Made by a program: the position numbers and the translations under genes. From contig NZ_JBLBVK010000048.1 in assembly GCF_047314965.1 (NCBI RefSeq), forward strand, positions 1-64,000: a stretch of 64,000 bases of DNA. The letters are read 5' to 3'. The DNA is from JAVJUV01 sp047314965. Lineage in GTDB: Bacteria; Pseudomonadota; Alphaproteobacteria; Rhodobacterales; Rhodobacteraceae. The notes under the pieces were generated by a model that was given only the letters and a program-made list of their open reading frames with translations, did no database searches and was not told where the DNA came from. Positions 44,191 through 53,376 of the stretch are shown here, piece by piece. How positions within the stretch are numbered: the stretch's first letter is position 1; each line of letters begins with the position of its first letter.

Positions 44191-44886
44191 ATGCTGCATG
44201 CACGCGGACTGACACTTCACTACGGTTCGAGCCAGATCTTGAATGGTGTCGACATTGATGCAGACAAGGGTGCAGTGACATGTGTCATGGGAACGAACGG
44301 TGTTGGGAAGACGAGCCTTTTGAAGGCACTATCCGGCACCCACACTCGGTCTAAGGGCGAGTACTTGTTGGATGGTGAGGAGGTTGGAAGACTCCCCGCG
44401 CACGCGTTGGCAAAGAAAGGCGTGGGGTATGTTCCACAGGGCCGCGACATTTTTCCGTTGCTGACAGTTCAGGAAAACCTTGAGACAGGTTTTGCCTGCC
44501 TTCCAAGTTCTGACCGTCGAATTCCCGATGAGATATTTGATTTGTTCCCGATACTTAAGGAATTTCTTGCCCGTCGAGGAGGCGATCTTTCCGGTGGACA
44601 GCAGCAGCAGCTTGCAATCGCGCGCGCATTGATTGCAAAGCCAAGGTTGTTACTGCTGGACGAACCTACAGAGGGCATTCAACCCAATATAATTCAACAG
44701 ATTGGCCGGGTCATCGAATACCTTCGCGAGAAGGGGGAGATGGCGATTATTCTTGTCGAGCAATATTTTGATTTTGCTTATGGGCTGGGTGACAAATTCT
44801 ACGTGCTGGAGCGTGGGGAAGTCCGGTTGTCCGGTGGCCGGCATGATTTGACGCGTGACAGGATCATGCAGGCTGTTTCAGTCTGA
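44191..44886 (+). CDS. urtE: Urea ABC transporter ATP-binding protein UrtE
   Basis: A 231-residue ABC ATPase of the LivF type. Walker A GTNGVGKTS, signature LSGGQQQQLAIARAL and Walker B LLLLDEPTEGIQPN are intact. It completes the ATPase pair with UrtD. No urease genes follow; the next gene is aroQ, so urea breakdown must be encoded elsewhere. Confidence 0.95.
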   Translation: MLHARGLTLHYGSSQILNGVDIDADKGAVTCVMGTNGVGKTSLLKALSGTHTRSKGEYLLDGEEVGRLPAHALAKKGVGYVPQGRDIFPLLTVQENLETGFACLPSSDRRIPDEIFDLFPILKEFLARRGGDLSGGQQQQLAIARALIAKPRLLLLDEPTEGIQPNIIQQIGRVIEYLREKGEMAIILVEQYFDFAYGLGDKFYVLERGEVRLSGGRHDLTRDRIMQAVSV

Positions 44887-44986
44887 CATCGTGGCAAAGT
44901 TTCTGTCTGCTCCTTTATCTTTCTCGTGAATTCGTGCTTTTGCTGCGATACATGATGCTGAAGTTTAAATTGCGTGGACATGCCAA

Positions 44987-45430
44987 GTGACCAGGACAAT
45001 CTATATTCTGAATGGACCCAACCTAAACCTCTTGGGCAAACGCCAGCCTGAGATATACGGCACGGATACGCTTGAAGACGCGGCTTCTCGTTGCCGGGAG
45101 GTTGCTGAGTCTTCTGGCCTGAATGTAGACCTTCGCCAATCGAACCATGAGGGTCAGATCGTCGACTGGATTCACGAGGCGCGCCAAAAGGCTGCGGCGA
45201 TCATCATAAACCCCGCGGCGTATACACATACTTCGATCGCAATCCTGGATGCTCTTTTCACATTTGATGGGCCGGTCGTGGAAGTTCATCTATCCAACAT
45301 TCATAAGCGTGAGGCTTTCCGCCATCATTCTTATGTGTCGGCTCGCGCTGATGCTGTGATCGCGGGCTGCGGCATCGAAGGCTATGCTCTCGCCACGCGC
45401 CGAGTCGTATCCTTGCTAGCGAAAGCTTGA
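44987..45430 (+). CDS. aroQ: Type II 3-dehydroquinate dehydratase
   Basis: A 147-residue dodecamer-forming shikimate-pathway enzyme. The family blocks ILNGPNLNLLGKRQPEIYG, the DLRQSNHEGQIVDWIHEA segment, NPAAYTHTSIAILDAL and VEVHLSNIHKREAFRHHSY contain the catalytic tyrosine, arginine, histidine and asparagine. It starts with GTG; an ATG eight bases earlier is out of frame. Single gene with no visible operon partner. Confidence 0.95.
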   Translation: MTRTIYILNGPNLNLLGKRQPEIYGTDTLEDAASRCREVAESSGLNVDLRQSNHEGQIVDWIHEARQKAAAIIINPAAYTHTSIAILDALFTFDGPVVEVHLSNIHKREAFRHHSYVSARADAVIAGCGIEGYALATRRVVSLLAKA

Positions 45431-45733
45431 AAAGCAAATTCCCAAGTTAACGACGGCTTGGACGAAAACAATCCTTGGGCGCGGAGAGCCGAGGCGTCAT
45501 GAGTGGCGATCCTTTCAAGCTTTCTGCAAACGTGCCTTTTTTGCGCTTTCGGTTCTGGCAGACTGATTACGTGTCCCAGTCTCAATGGGGCAAACTGAAA
45601 GCGGTCCTATGAGAAATGATATGCGCCTAGAACGCAGCGTTTCAGCGGCGATTCGATGAATTGTCGACTTTCTTGCCTGTGATACAAGTAAATGCCATTT
45701 TCGGTGTCAAGGTAACAACCAAGCGGTGGGAAA
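45431..45733. other. Intergenic region upstream of the GntR gene
   Basis: No gene, RNA or convincing promoter was recognised in these 303 bases. A CTTG/CAAG half-site pair near 45680-45695 is too short to call an operator. Confidence 0.4.
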
Positions 45734-46423
45734 ATGCCGAACAGCGAAGGCTCTGCTACACAACAGGCCTACACCAGACTGCGACAGTTAATCGTAACCG
45801 GTGAACTCAAGCCGAACGAGAAGCTGAAAATTGAGAGCCTGCGGCAGCGACTTGATACCGGCGCATCTCCGATCCGCGAAGCTTTGAGCCTATTAACCTC
45901 CGACAATCTTGTCGAGCGCATCGATCAACGCGGATTTCGGACCGCCGACATCAGTCGTGACAACTTTCGCGAGATCCTGACGTTGCGCTGTACCCTTGAC
46001 GACCTTGCCTTGCGAGAAAGTATCGCGAACGCAGATGAGCAGTGGGAAGAAGACATTGTGCTAGCTCATCATCGTATGCAGCGTGCCCAACAGGAGCAAA
46101 GCGACAACTTTGAAGTCCTTCACAAGGCGTTCCACATGGCGATTTTGGCGAATGCGAACTCGCCGATCCTACTGAAGTTCTGTTCGCAACTATACGACCT
46201 GAACATCCGATACAGGTTCCTTGCCGGAAGCGCCTTGGCATACCAGAAACGCGATGTTTCCGAGGAACATAAAGGGATACTCGATTCGGTTATCGCGCGC
46301 GACGCCGATACTGCCAGCGAGCGCCTTCTTGCCCACTATATCCTTACGGGGACTTTCCTGGAAGGTCTGATAAGCGACGGGGAATCCGGTTCGATCAGGA
46401 GTCCTGAGCAGGCGCAAGCGTAA
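45734..46423 (+). CDS. GntR-family transcription regulator (FadR/VanR subgroup, FCD domain)
   Basis: A 229-residue regulator. The N-terminal winged helix (about 8-72) includes LIVTGELKPNEKLKIESLRQ and the recognition region TGASPIREALSLLTSDNLVE. The C-terminal FCD domain (about 85-215) has the metal/ligand histidines in VLHKAFHMAIL and VSEEHKGILDSV. Such proteins respond to small organic acids. The adjacent decayed aromatic dioxygenase suggests a former aromatic-catabolism locus; the present target is unknown. Confidence 0.9.
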   Translation: MPNSEGSATQQAYTRLRQLIVTGELKPNEKLKIESLRQRLDTGASPIREALSLLTSDNLVERIDQRGFRTADISRDNFREILTLRCTLDDLALRESIANADEQWEEDIVLAHHRMQRAQQEQSDNFEVLHKAFHMAILANANSPILLKFCSQLYDLNIRYRFLAGSALAYQKRDVSEEHKGILDSVIARDADTASERLLAHYILTGTFLEGLISDGESGSIRSPEQAQA

Positions 46424-46442
46424 GGTCGAAACTGACCTTCAG

Positions 46443-46620
46443 CTAGGCATCGTCCACCTTTCCCGAGAGTTCAAAGCCACTGGCTGGAAAACTGCCGGCG
46501 GGCATGTACTGATAAGCCACTACAAGGCCTTCCCGCACACCGAATACGCTATCCTCGTCGAGGTTGGGATCGTCCTTTGAGAATACCTCGGTAACCAGTG
46601 GGCGAAAGGGGGGGGCGAAG
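46443..46620 (-). pseudogene. C-terminal remnant of an intradiol ring-cleavage dioxygenase
   Basis: About 58 codons ending at 46443 match the end of the dioxygenase C domain: FRPLVTEVFSKDDPNLDEDS followed by VFGVREGLVV, the usual ending of catechol/hydroxyquinol 1,2-dioxygenases. Similarity stops at a run of eight G residues (46608-46615). Upstream, another frame reads SYTIRTL, a plausible earlier piece of the same domain, so a frameshift at the run is likely. The iron-binding N-terminal two thirds are not found before the tRNA gene. A remnant, not a working gene. Confidence 0.6.
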
Positions 46621-46931
46621 GCAAAATTGTCGTTGGAACTGATGTCGCCAAGGTTCGGATTGTGTAGGACTGACGAAAAGTGACTGCCTGACGGTTCACT
46701 AGTACTAAAAACGGATTGGAAGTCGGCCTTTTTTGCCTTAGCGAGCAATCTCTCTCGCCCAACACCGTGAGCCTGCATTCGACTTCTCAAGAAATACGTC
46801 GCTCGTGGCCGCGCCCCGCCGATCTCCTCAAGATATCGAAAATGTACGATTCCGGTATTGTCGGTACCCGTCGGCGGGGTATTCAATTGAATCCCTGGCT
46901 CAGGACTACAGAGCCCGTTCTTCTATCTGAG

Positions 46932-47007
46932 TGGTGAGCCGTGCAGGATTCGAACCTGCGACCCACTGATTAAAAGTCAGTTGCTCTACCAACTGAGCTA
47001 ACGGCCC
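46932..47007 (-). tRNA. tRNA-Lys (anticodon TTT)
   Basis: Minus-strand cloverleaf of 76 bases with encoded CCA. Acceptor GGGCCGT pairs with ACGGCTC (one G-T pair), the D-arm has AGCTCAGTTGGTAGAGC, the anticodon loop is CTTTTAA and the T-arm GGTTCGAATCC. Discriminator base is A. Confidence 0.97.
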
Positions 47008-47149
47008 ACTCGGAGGCCCGACGTAATGGCATGGTGGTTAGGCGTCAAGGGCATTTTCGGCACCATCTGCTCGACAACGCCCGGGCTCGCCTTGACAGGG
47101 TGAGCGACGAGGGGCGACTGTGACCCGCCCATTGCCCCGAAGGAACGTC

Positions 47150-47725
47150 ATGTTTGGCCGCCTTTTTGTTTTCTCGACAGCAATTGCGATCCTGTTGGCC
47201 TGCGCGCCTTCGGGTGGATTGCTGGTTTCCGAGAAAGCCGAACCGATCGGTGGCAACCTATTCGTTGAAACCACGGACAGCGGAGATCAGTTTCTAGTCC
47301 TGGATGGAGAGATCACGGCACAAACTTCGTATGCTTTTCTATCCCTTGTCGAACAGGCGGAAGTCGAAGGACTGGTCATTGCCCAAAGCCCGGGAGGCGA
47401 TCTTCTGGCATCTCACCAAATAGGGCGTGCGATCAAGGAGCGAGGCATCAATACCATCGTTCTCGTTAACTGCATTTCGGCATGCGTCGATATATTCATT
47501 GCGGGCAAGATTCGAGAAATGACTGATCTTGCCGAGCTCGGTCTGCATTCCGCTACCGATCGGGACTTTGCGTACGAAATTGACCGAAAGTATTGGGGTG
47601 AACTTGGGTTCGCGAAGGTGAACGAAATGGCGTACCGCGTCCCCAACGACAAACTGTGGATCGTTTCGGCCAAGAGAGCACAAGAACTGCGGCTTGCCAC
47701 CAACATCATCGCGGCCGAAGGCTAG
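47150..47725 (+). CDS. ClpP/crotonase-fold lipoprotein (COG3904-like)
   Basis: A 191-residue lipoprotein with lipobox LLAC (Cys18). The rest looks like the ClpP-like fold of COG3904 periplasmic proteins: SPGGDLLASHQIGRAIKERG and NCISACVDIFIAGKIREM match the oxyanion glycine loop and the serine/cysteine loop of that group. Whether it is a protease is not known. ATG after AAGGAA is used; an upstream in-frame GTG would spoil the signal peptide. Monocistronic, 40 bases before dapF. Confidence 0.78.
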   Translation: MFGRLFVFSTAIAILLACAPSGGLLVSEKAEPIGGNLFVETTDSGDQFLVLDGEITAQTSYAFLSLVEQAEVEGLVIAQSPGGDLLASHQIGRAIKERGINTIVLVNCISACVDIFIAGKIREMTDLAELGLHSATDRDFAYEIDRKYWGELGFAKVNEMAYRVPNDKLWIVSAKRAQELRLATNIIAAEG

Positions 47726-47764
47726 ACCTTCCATCATCGACGACGTGGGTTTATATGCCCGCGA

Positions 47765-48580
47765 ATGATTGATGACACCAATAGCCGCCTACCCTTCATG
47801 AAAATGCATGGGTTGGGAAACGACTTTGTCGTTTTCGACCGCCGGTCCGGCGGGCCGGATGTGACACCTGCGCTGGCAAAATCTATTGCTGACAGACATA
47901 GAGGTGTTGGCTTCGATCAACTCGCGGTCATTCGCGCTTCCGACGAATCGGACGCCGAGGTGATATTTTTTAATGCCGACGGATCCGCTTCGGCTGCTTG
48001 CGGCAACGCCACGCGCTGTATCGCGCGCCACCTAATGAACGAGAGCGGACGTGACAGCGTGGTTCTTAAGACCCAGCGCGGACTGCTTTCTTGTGAGGAC
48101 GCGGGTAACGGTCTGACGCGCGTCAATATGGGAGCACCTATTCTGGGCTGGCAGGATATCCCGCTTTCCTATGAGGTGGACACTTTACACTTGCCGATCG
48201 AGGGAGATCCGGTCGCTACAGGCATGGGCAATCCGCATTGCACGTTCTTTGTGGAGGATGCTGAGTCGATAGATCTCGCTGTTCGTGGCGCGCAAATGGA
48301 ACACCATCCGTTGTTTCCGGAGCGCACCAATGTTCAATTCGCTCATCCTACTGGTCCGGACTGCCTTCGGATGCGTGTGTGGGAGCGTGGAGCCGGAATA
48401 ACGCTGGCATCCGGCTCGTCTTCTTGCGCGGTTGCGGTGGCCGCCTGTCGCCGTGGATTAACTGGGCCGAATGTTACCATCGAACTTGATGGTGGAATAA
48501 TCGCAATCGAGTGGCGCGACGATGGTGTCTGGATGACTGGGCCGACCGCACACGTGTTTGACGGGGTCTGGATCGGGTAA
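47765..48580 (+). CDS. dapF: Diaminopimelate epimerase
   Basis: A 271-residue enzyme converting LL- to meso-diaminopimelate for lysine and peptidoglycan. The two catalytic cysteines are in SAACGNATRC and SGSSSCAVAVAAC; the N-terminal FMKMHGLGNDFVVFD is typical. Its TAA shares one base with the mtaB ATG, so the two are co-translated. Confidence 0.96.
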   Translation: MIDDTNSRLPFMKMHGLGNDFVVFDRRSGGPDVTPALAKSIADRHRGVGFDQLAVIRASDESDAEVIFFNADGSASAACGNATRCIARHLMNESGRDSVVLKTQRGLLSCEDAGNGLTRVNMGAPILGWQDIPLSYEVDTLHLPIEGDPVATGMGNPHCTFFVEDAESIDLAVRGAQMEHHPLFPERTNVQFAHPTGPDCLRMRVWERGAGITLASGSSSCAVAVAACRRGLTGPNVTIELDGGIIAIEWRDDGVWMTGPTAHVFDGVWIG

Positions 48581-49839
48581 TGGACCGTAAGACGCCGAAG
48601 TTTGCGACACTCGGATGCAGGCTCAATGCGTATGAGTCCGAGGCAATGCGGGAGATGGCGGATTCGGCCGGACTTGGAGACGCCGTCATAGTCAATACCT
48701 GTGCCGTAACCGCTGAAGCCGTGAGGAAAAGCCAGAAGGAAATCCGCAGGCTTCGGCGCGAGAATCCTTCCGCGAAGGTGATCGTGACCGGTTGCGCTGC
48801 ACAGACTGAACCCGAGCGCTTTTCTCGAATGCAGGAAGTCGATATCGTCTTGGGCAATGCCGAAAAGATGACGCCTGCAACTTGGGCTAATATTGCAATC
48901 GGCCAGACGGAATCGGTGCTTGTCGATGACATCATGAGTGTCACAGAAACCGCCGAGCACCTTATCGACGGTTTTGGCCGACATAGAGCCTATGTTCAGG
49001 TGCAAAATGGATGCGACCATCGGTGCACATTTTGCATTATTCCATATGGCCGGGGCAATTCGCGCTCGGTACCCGCTGGAGTCGTGGTTGAACAGATCAA
49101 GAGGCTGGTTGCCCGAGGATTTAACGAAGTGGTTTTGACTGGGGTTGACCTGACTTCGTGGGGAGCAGATTTACCAGGACAACCTCGCTTGGGAGACCTT
49201 GTGCGGCGCATTCTCAAGCTCGTGCCTGATTTGCCTCGTTTGCGAATCTCTTCGATTGATTCGATTGAAGTTGACGCCGCGCTGATGGAGGCCATCGCCA
49301 CCGAACCGCGGCTTATGCCGCATCTGCACCTGTCCCTTCAGGCGGGCGACAATCTGATTCTGAAACGGATGAAGCGTCGTCACTTGCGCGAAGATGCCAT
49401 CAAATTCTGCGAGGAAGCCAGGGTACTTCGTCCGGATATGACTTTTGGGGCGGACATCATCGCGGGATTTCCGACCGAGACAGAGGATATGTTCGAGAAA
49501 TCACTTCGCCTCGTCGATGAGTGCAAATTGACATGGCTGCATGTATTTCCGTATTCGCCTCGGACAGGCACCCCGGCAGCGCGGATGCCTCAGACTGACG
49601 TCACGACCATCAAGGAGCGTGCAACTCGGCTTCGAGAGGCGGGTGAAGCAGCTGCGATGCGTTTTCTTTCGGAACAAGTCGGCAAGGTTTCACAGGTTCT
49701 TGTGGAAAACCCCAGAATGGGACGAACAGAAACTTTCGCCGAAGTTCACTTTTCATCCGATCAGCCGGAAGGCACGATCGTTGCGACAAGCATCGAGGGA
49801 TTTAGTACTGGCCACCTGCTGGGGTCGGTCAACCGATAG
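48580..49839 (+). CDS. mtaB: MtaB, tRNA t6A37 methylthiotransferase
   Basis: A 419-residue radical SAM enzyme that makes ms2t6A in ANN-decoding tRNAs. The N-terminal domain holds three cluster cysteines (LGCRLNAYES, NTCAVTAEA, TGCAAQTEP) and the core has CDHRCTFCIIPYGRG. A TRAM-like tail follows residue 365. It is coupled to dapF by a one-base overlap, an arrangement also seen in related genomes. Confidence 0.95.
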   Translation: MDRKTPKFATLGCRLNAYESEAMREMADSAGLGDAVIVNTCAVTAEAVRKSQKEIRRLRRENPSAKVIVTGCAAQTEPERFSRMQEVDIVLGNAEKMTPATWANIAIGQTESVLVDDIMSVTETAEHLIDGFGRHRAYVQVQNGCDHRCTFCIIPYGRGNSRSVPAGVVVEQIKRLVARGFNEVVLTGVDLTSWGADLPGQPRLGDLVRRILKLVPDLPRLRISSIDSIEVDAALMEAIATEPRLMPHLHLSLQAGDNLILKRMKRRHLREDAIKFCEEARVLRPDMTFGADIIAGFPTETEDMFEKSLRLVDECKLTWLHVFPYSPRTGTPAARMPQTDVTTIKERATRLREAGEAAAMRFLSEQVGKVSQVLVENPRMGRTETFAEVHFSSDQPEGTIVATSIEGFSTGHLLGSVNR

Positions 49840-49860
49840 CGACGAAAGCAAGTCTTCAGC

Positions 49861-49874
49861 TTGATGCATATCAA
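49861..49874. promoter_or_regulatory. Perfect FNR-type box TTGAT-N4-ATCAA
   Basis: TTGATGCATATCAA is a perfect match to the FNR/FnrL consensus and a perfect palindrome. It ends 60 bases before the ATG of the cytochrome c gene and begins 22 bases after mtaB. FnrL controls oxygen-limited respiration in this family. Confidence 0.75.
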
Positions 49875-49934
49875 TACCTGAATGTTCATCTGCGGTTACC
49901 GTTCTCCTATTGATCCAAGGGAGAGAGAAAAACC

Positions 49935-50345
49935 ATGAAGACACTACTCGCTTCAGTTTCTATTGGGCTGTGCCTGGTGTCAGGCGCAACGCAGGCGCAG
50001 GAAGCTAGTGTGGGTGCGCAGCTCTTCAATCAGTACTGCGCAACCTGTCACGGTAGCGACGGTGCAGGCCAAGGGCCGCTTACCGAACTGATGCTGGAAA
50101 AGCCATCCGATCTGACGCATCTGGCTGCAAATAACCAAGCGGAGCCAGGCGTGTTCCCCATGCTTCGCGTCGTCCATGTCATCGACGGTCGGACTGGACT
50201 ACGTGCCCATGGGGGGTCAATGCCAACCTATGGCGATATCTTCACAGCTGAGGTTGAAGATCAGATGGGAAGCTACGGCGCAGTCCTTGAAACGCGCGGC
50301 CGTGTTCTGTCACTGGCCATGTATCTGGAATCTATCCAGAAATAA
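49935..50345 (+). CDS. Secreted monoheme cytochrome c
   Basis: A 136-residue class I cytochrome c with a signal peptide (MKTLLASVSIGLCLVSGATQ, cleavage after AQA). The heme site is CATCHGSDGAGQGPLTE (CxxCH, about residue 36) and the sixth ligand methionine is in HGGSMPTYG (about 97). GGGAGAGAGAAA precedes the ATG. The FNR-type box upstream predicts higher expression at low oxygen. It lies before petABC but has its own promoter region. Confidence 0.9.
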   Translation: MKTLLASVSIGLCLVSGATQAQEASVGAQLFNQYCATCHGSDGAGQGPLTELMLEKPSDLTHLAANNQAEPGVFPMLRVVHVIDGRTGLRAHGGSMPTYGDIFTAEVEDQMGSYGAVLETRGRVLSLAMYLESIQK

Positions 50346-50641
50346 TATATGGCTGGCGTGGGGCTGCCTGCGTCAGCCGACCTTGCGAAAGGTCCTTGCG
50401 ACCCCAAAACGCAAAAGATCGTGACCACTGGAACGTTGCAAAGCTCATTTGAGCGGGTTTTGCCTTCTCGATCTTATCTGATGAAATCCAACATTTGTAC
50501 AAGCCGCGACGATCTATCTCGTCCCTGCGCCGGATTGTCCGCTGGACGGTCCCGAAAGACGGCGTTATCTACCGCTCCAGCCAGCCGGACTCTGTCCGGC
50601 GTTCTGCATTGGGCAATCGCCCCGAATGAATGGAGAAACTC

Positions 50642-51202
50642 GTGTCGCACGCAGAAGACCACGAAGGCACACGGCGGGATTTCCTGTATTATGCCACCGC
50701 CGGCGCAGGGACAGTCGCCGCTGGGGCGGCTGTATGGCCTTTGATCAATCAGATGAACCCATCGGCCGACGTCCAGGCTTTGTCCTCGATTCGTGTTGAT
50801 ATCTCCGGGCTTGAGCCAGGAACGCAGTTGACGGTGAAGTGGCTGGGAAAGCCGGTCTTCATTCGCCGCCGGACCGAAGAGGAAATCAGCGAGGCAAGGG
50901 ACGTTGACGTCGACTCCCTTCCGGATCCATTTGCGCGGAACGCGAACATCGACGAGGGTGCGGATGCTTCTGATGAGAACCGTGCGCTGGACGAACAGGA
51001 AGAGTGGTTGGTCATGATGGGCGTTTGCACGCACCTTGGCTGTGTTCCTTTGGGTGACGCGGGCGATTTCGGTGGTTGGTTCTGCCCCTGCCATGGTTCG
51101 CATTACGATACGGCCGGACGCATCCGTCGTGGCCCTGCGCCCGAGAACCTGCCGGTACCGACCGCGCGGTTTGACGACGAAAACACCATCGTCCTCGGAT
51201 AA
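50642..51202 (+). CDS. petA: Rieske iron-sulfur subunit of cytochrome bc1
   Basis: A 186-residue protein with a twin-arginine N-terminus (RRDFLYYATAGAGTVAAGA) that also anchors it. The 2Fe-2S ligands are in CTHLGCVPLGD and CPCHGSHYD. The GTG at 50642 is preferred: GGAG lies six bases before it and the protein then begins MSHAEDHEGTRRDF, as in Rhodobacter. The 296 bases before it hold no gene, only the presumed pet promoter. First of petABC. Confidence 0.96.
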   Translation: MSHAEDHEGTRRDFLYYATAGAGTVAAGAAVWPLINQMNPSADVQALSSIRVDISGLEPGTQLTVKWLGKPVFIRRRTEEEISEARDVDVDSLPDPFARNANIDEGADASDENRALDEQEEWLVMMGVCTHLGCVPLGDAGDFGGWFCPCHGSHYDTAGRIRRGPAPENLPVPTARFDDENTIVLG

Positions 51203-51213
51203 GGGAGACAAAG

Positions 51214-52557
51214 ATGGCCGGAATTCCTCACGATCATTACGAGCCGGTAACTTCGGGCGAGAAGTGGCTTCACCGCCGCTTGCCCATCGTTGGGCTCCTG
51301 TACGACACCCTGATGATCCCCACGCCCAAGAACCTGAACTGGATGTGGATCTGGGGTATCGTTCTGACCTTCTGCCTCGTTCTGCAGATTGTCACTGGAA
51401 TTGTGCTTGTTATGCACTACACGCCGCATGTCGATTTGGCGTTTGCGTCGATCGAGCACATCATGCGCAATGTGAATGGCGGACATATGATCCGTTATAT
51501 TCACATGAATGGCGCGTCGCTGTTCTTCATCGCTGTTTATGCTCACATATTCCGCGGTCTCTACTACGGGTCCTACAAGGAACCGCGTGAGGTGACTTGG
51601 ATCATCGGAATTCTGATCTTTGTTCTGATGATGGGCACCGCCTTCATGGGCTACGTCCTTCCTTGGGGTCAAATGTCCTTCTGGGGCGCAACCGTGATCA
51701 CGGGCCTTTTTGGCGCCATTCCGTTCATTGGCGAACCGATTCAGACTTGGCTTCTGGGCGGGCCCGCTGTGGATAATGCCACGTTGAACCGCTTCTTCTC
51801 GCTCCATTACCTACTTCCCTTCGTGATTGCAGGCCTCGTGGCCGTGCACATTTGGGCCTTCCACACCACCGGGAACAACAACCCGACCGGGGTTGAGGTG
51901 CGCCGCGCTTCAAAGGAAGAAGCGAAGAAGGATACGGTTCCTTTCTGGCCGTACTATGTGATCAAGGACATCTTTGCGCTGGCTGTCATTCTGGCTGTCT
52001 TCTTTGCGATTGTTGGGTTCATGCCCAACTATCTCGGCCATCCTGACAACTACATCGAAGCCAACCCGCTCGCCACGCCTGCACATATCGTCCCGGAATG
52101 GTACTTCCTGCCGTTCTACGCAATCCTACGCGCTTTCACGGGCGACGTCTGGGTTGTGATTATCGCCAACTGGTTGACCGGGGGCATCGTGGACGCGAAG
52201 TTCTTCGGCGTTGTCGCAATGTTCGGCGCAATCGCGGTCATGGCTCTTGCACCGTGGCTCGATACGTCTTCCGTGCGTTCCGGTCGGTATCGCCCAATGT
52301 TCAAATGGTGGTTCTGGCTTCTGGTCATCGATTTCTTCGTGCTGATGTGGCTTGGCGCCATGCCTGCTGAAGAACCCTACGCTACCTTCTCGTTGATCGC
52401 TTCGACATACTGGTTCGTGTATTTCCTCGTGATACTGCCGTTGCTTGGCGTGATCGAGAAACCACTGCCACAGCCTGAAACCATTGAGGCTGACTTCGAT
52501 GCTCACAAGGCCAAGGCCGTCGCTTCGGCTTCGGCGAGCCCGACACCTGCGGAATGA
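51214..52557 (+). CDS. petB: Cytochrome b of the bc1 complex
   Basis: A 447-residue membrane subunit with eight helices and two b hemes. Family marks include MHYTPHVDLAFASIEHIMR, GSYKEPREVTWIIG, the Qo-site LPWGQMSFWGATV and PEWYFLPFYAILRA (PEWY). Heme histidines fall in the second and fourth helices. AAGGGAGA precedes the ATG. The stop lies just inside the leader of petC. Normal length for Rhodobacteraceae. Confidence 0.97.
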   Translation: MAGIPHDHYEPVTSGEKWLHRRLPIVGLLYDTLMIPTPKNLNWMWIWGIVLTFCLVLQIVTGIVLVMHYTPHVDLAFASIEHIMRNVNGGHMIRYIHMNGASLFFIAVYAHIFRGLYYGSYKEPREVTWIIGILIFVLMMGTAFMGYVLPWGQMSFWGATVITGLFGAIPFIGEPIQTWLLGGPAVDNATLNRFFSLHYLLPFVIAGLVAVHIWAFHTTGNNNPTGVEVRRASKEEAKKDTVPFWPYYVIKDIFALAVILAVFFAIVGFMPNYLGHPDNYIEANPLATPAHIVPEWYFLPFYAILRAFTGDVWVVIIANWLTGGIVDAKFFGVVAMFGAIAVMALAPWLDTSSVRSGRYRPMFKWWFWLLVIDFFVLMWLGAMPAEEPYATFSLIASTYWFVYFLVILPLLGVIEKPLPQPETIEADFDAHKAKAVASASASPTPAE

Positions 52558-52571
52558 AAGGAACATCAGAA

Positions 52572-53372
52572 ATGATCCGTAAGATCACGCTTTCCGCAAT
52601 CGCTGCACTTGGCATACTATCTGGTCCTGCTATGGCGGCCGGTGAGGCGGGCGGTCATGTGACTGACTTCGACTTCTCGTTTGAGGGGCCGTTCGGCAGC
52701 TATGACCAGATGCAACTTCAGCGAGGGCTTCAGGTCTACACCGAGATTTGCTCGGCGTGTCATGGTCTGCAGTACGTTCCCATTCGGACGCTTGGCGATG
52801 AGGGCGGACCTCACCTGCCAGAGGATCAGGTTCGTGCCTACGCTCAGTTCTGGGAAGTGTACGACAGCGAGCTGGAGGATTTCCGTACCGCCACGCCGAC
52901 CGATCACTTCCCCAGGTCCTCACTTGAGAACGCTCCGGACCTTAGCCTGATGGCTAAGGCGCGTGCTGGTTTCCATGGACCCTACGGCCTTGGTATCAAC
53001 CAGTTGCTGAAAGGCATGGGTGGTCCCGAATACATCGCCTCCCTTCTCATCTCCTATACAGGTGAAGAAAAGGAAGAGGCCGGAGCCGTTCTGTATGAGA
53101 ACGAAATATTCCCTGGCGGTTACATTGCGATGTCGCAGCCGCTCTATGGTGATGATGTTGTCTACGAGGATGGCACGCCAGCGACCGTTGAGCAGCAGGC
53201 GCAAGACGTGGCTGCATTTTTGATGTGGACTGCCGAACCCAAGCTCAATGCCAGGAAAGAGGCAGGCTTTGTCTCTGTTCTCTTCTTGATCGTACTGTCG
53301 GTCCTCCTCTACCTGACGAACAAGCGTCTTTGGAAGCCGATCAAGTACAAGGCAGGAACTCCTGCTGAGTGA
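52572..53372 (+). CDS. petC: Cytochrome c1 of the bc1 complex
   Basis: A 266-residue heme protein with signal peptide (MIRKITLSAIAALGILSGPA), heme site CSACHGLQYVP, a methionine ligand probably in YIAMSQPLYG, and a C-terminal anchor helix (VSVLFLIVLSVLLYL). AAAGGAA sits at the petB stop nine bases before this ATG; an earlier ATG overlapping the petB stop is less likely. Ends the operon, followed by a strong terminator. Confidence 0.96.
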   Translation: MIRKITLSAIAALGILSGPAMAAGEAGGHVTDFDFSFEGPFGSYDQMQLQRGLQVYTEICSACHGLQYVPIRTLGDEGGPHLPEDQVRAYAQFWEVYDSELEDFRTATPTDHFPRSSLENAPDLSLMAKARAGFHGPYGLGINQLLKGMGGPEYIASLLISYTGEEKEEAGAVLYENEIFPGGYIAMSQPLYGDDVVYEDGTPATVEQQAQDVAAFLMWTAEPKLNARKEAGFVSVLFLIVLSVLLYLTNKRLWKPIKYKAGTPAE

Positions 53373-53376
53373 TTGG

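Noticed and set aside
44886..45733. Urease genes expected after urtE
   Set aside because: The sequence holds only aroQ and an intergenic region; no ure gene is in the window.
51768..51776. Perfect DnaA box TGTGGATAA
   Set aside because: Single copy inside the conserved petB coding sequence, where it encodes part of PAVDNATL; one 9-mer in 64 kb is expected by chance.
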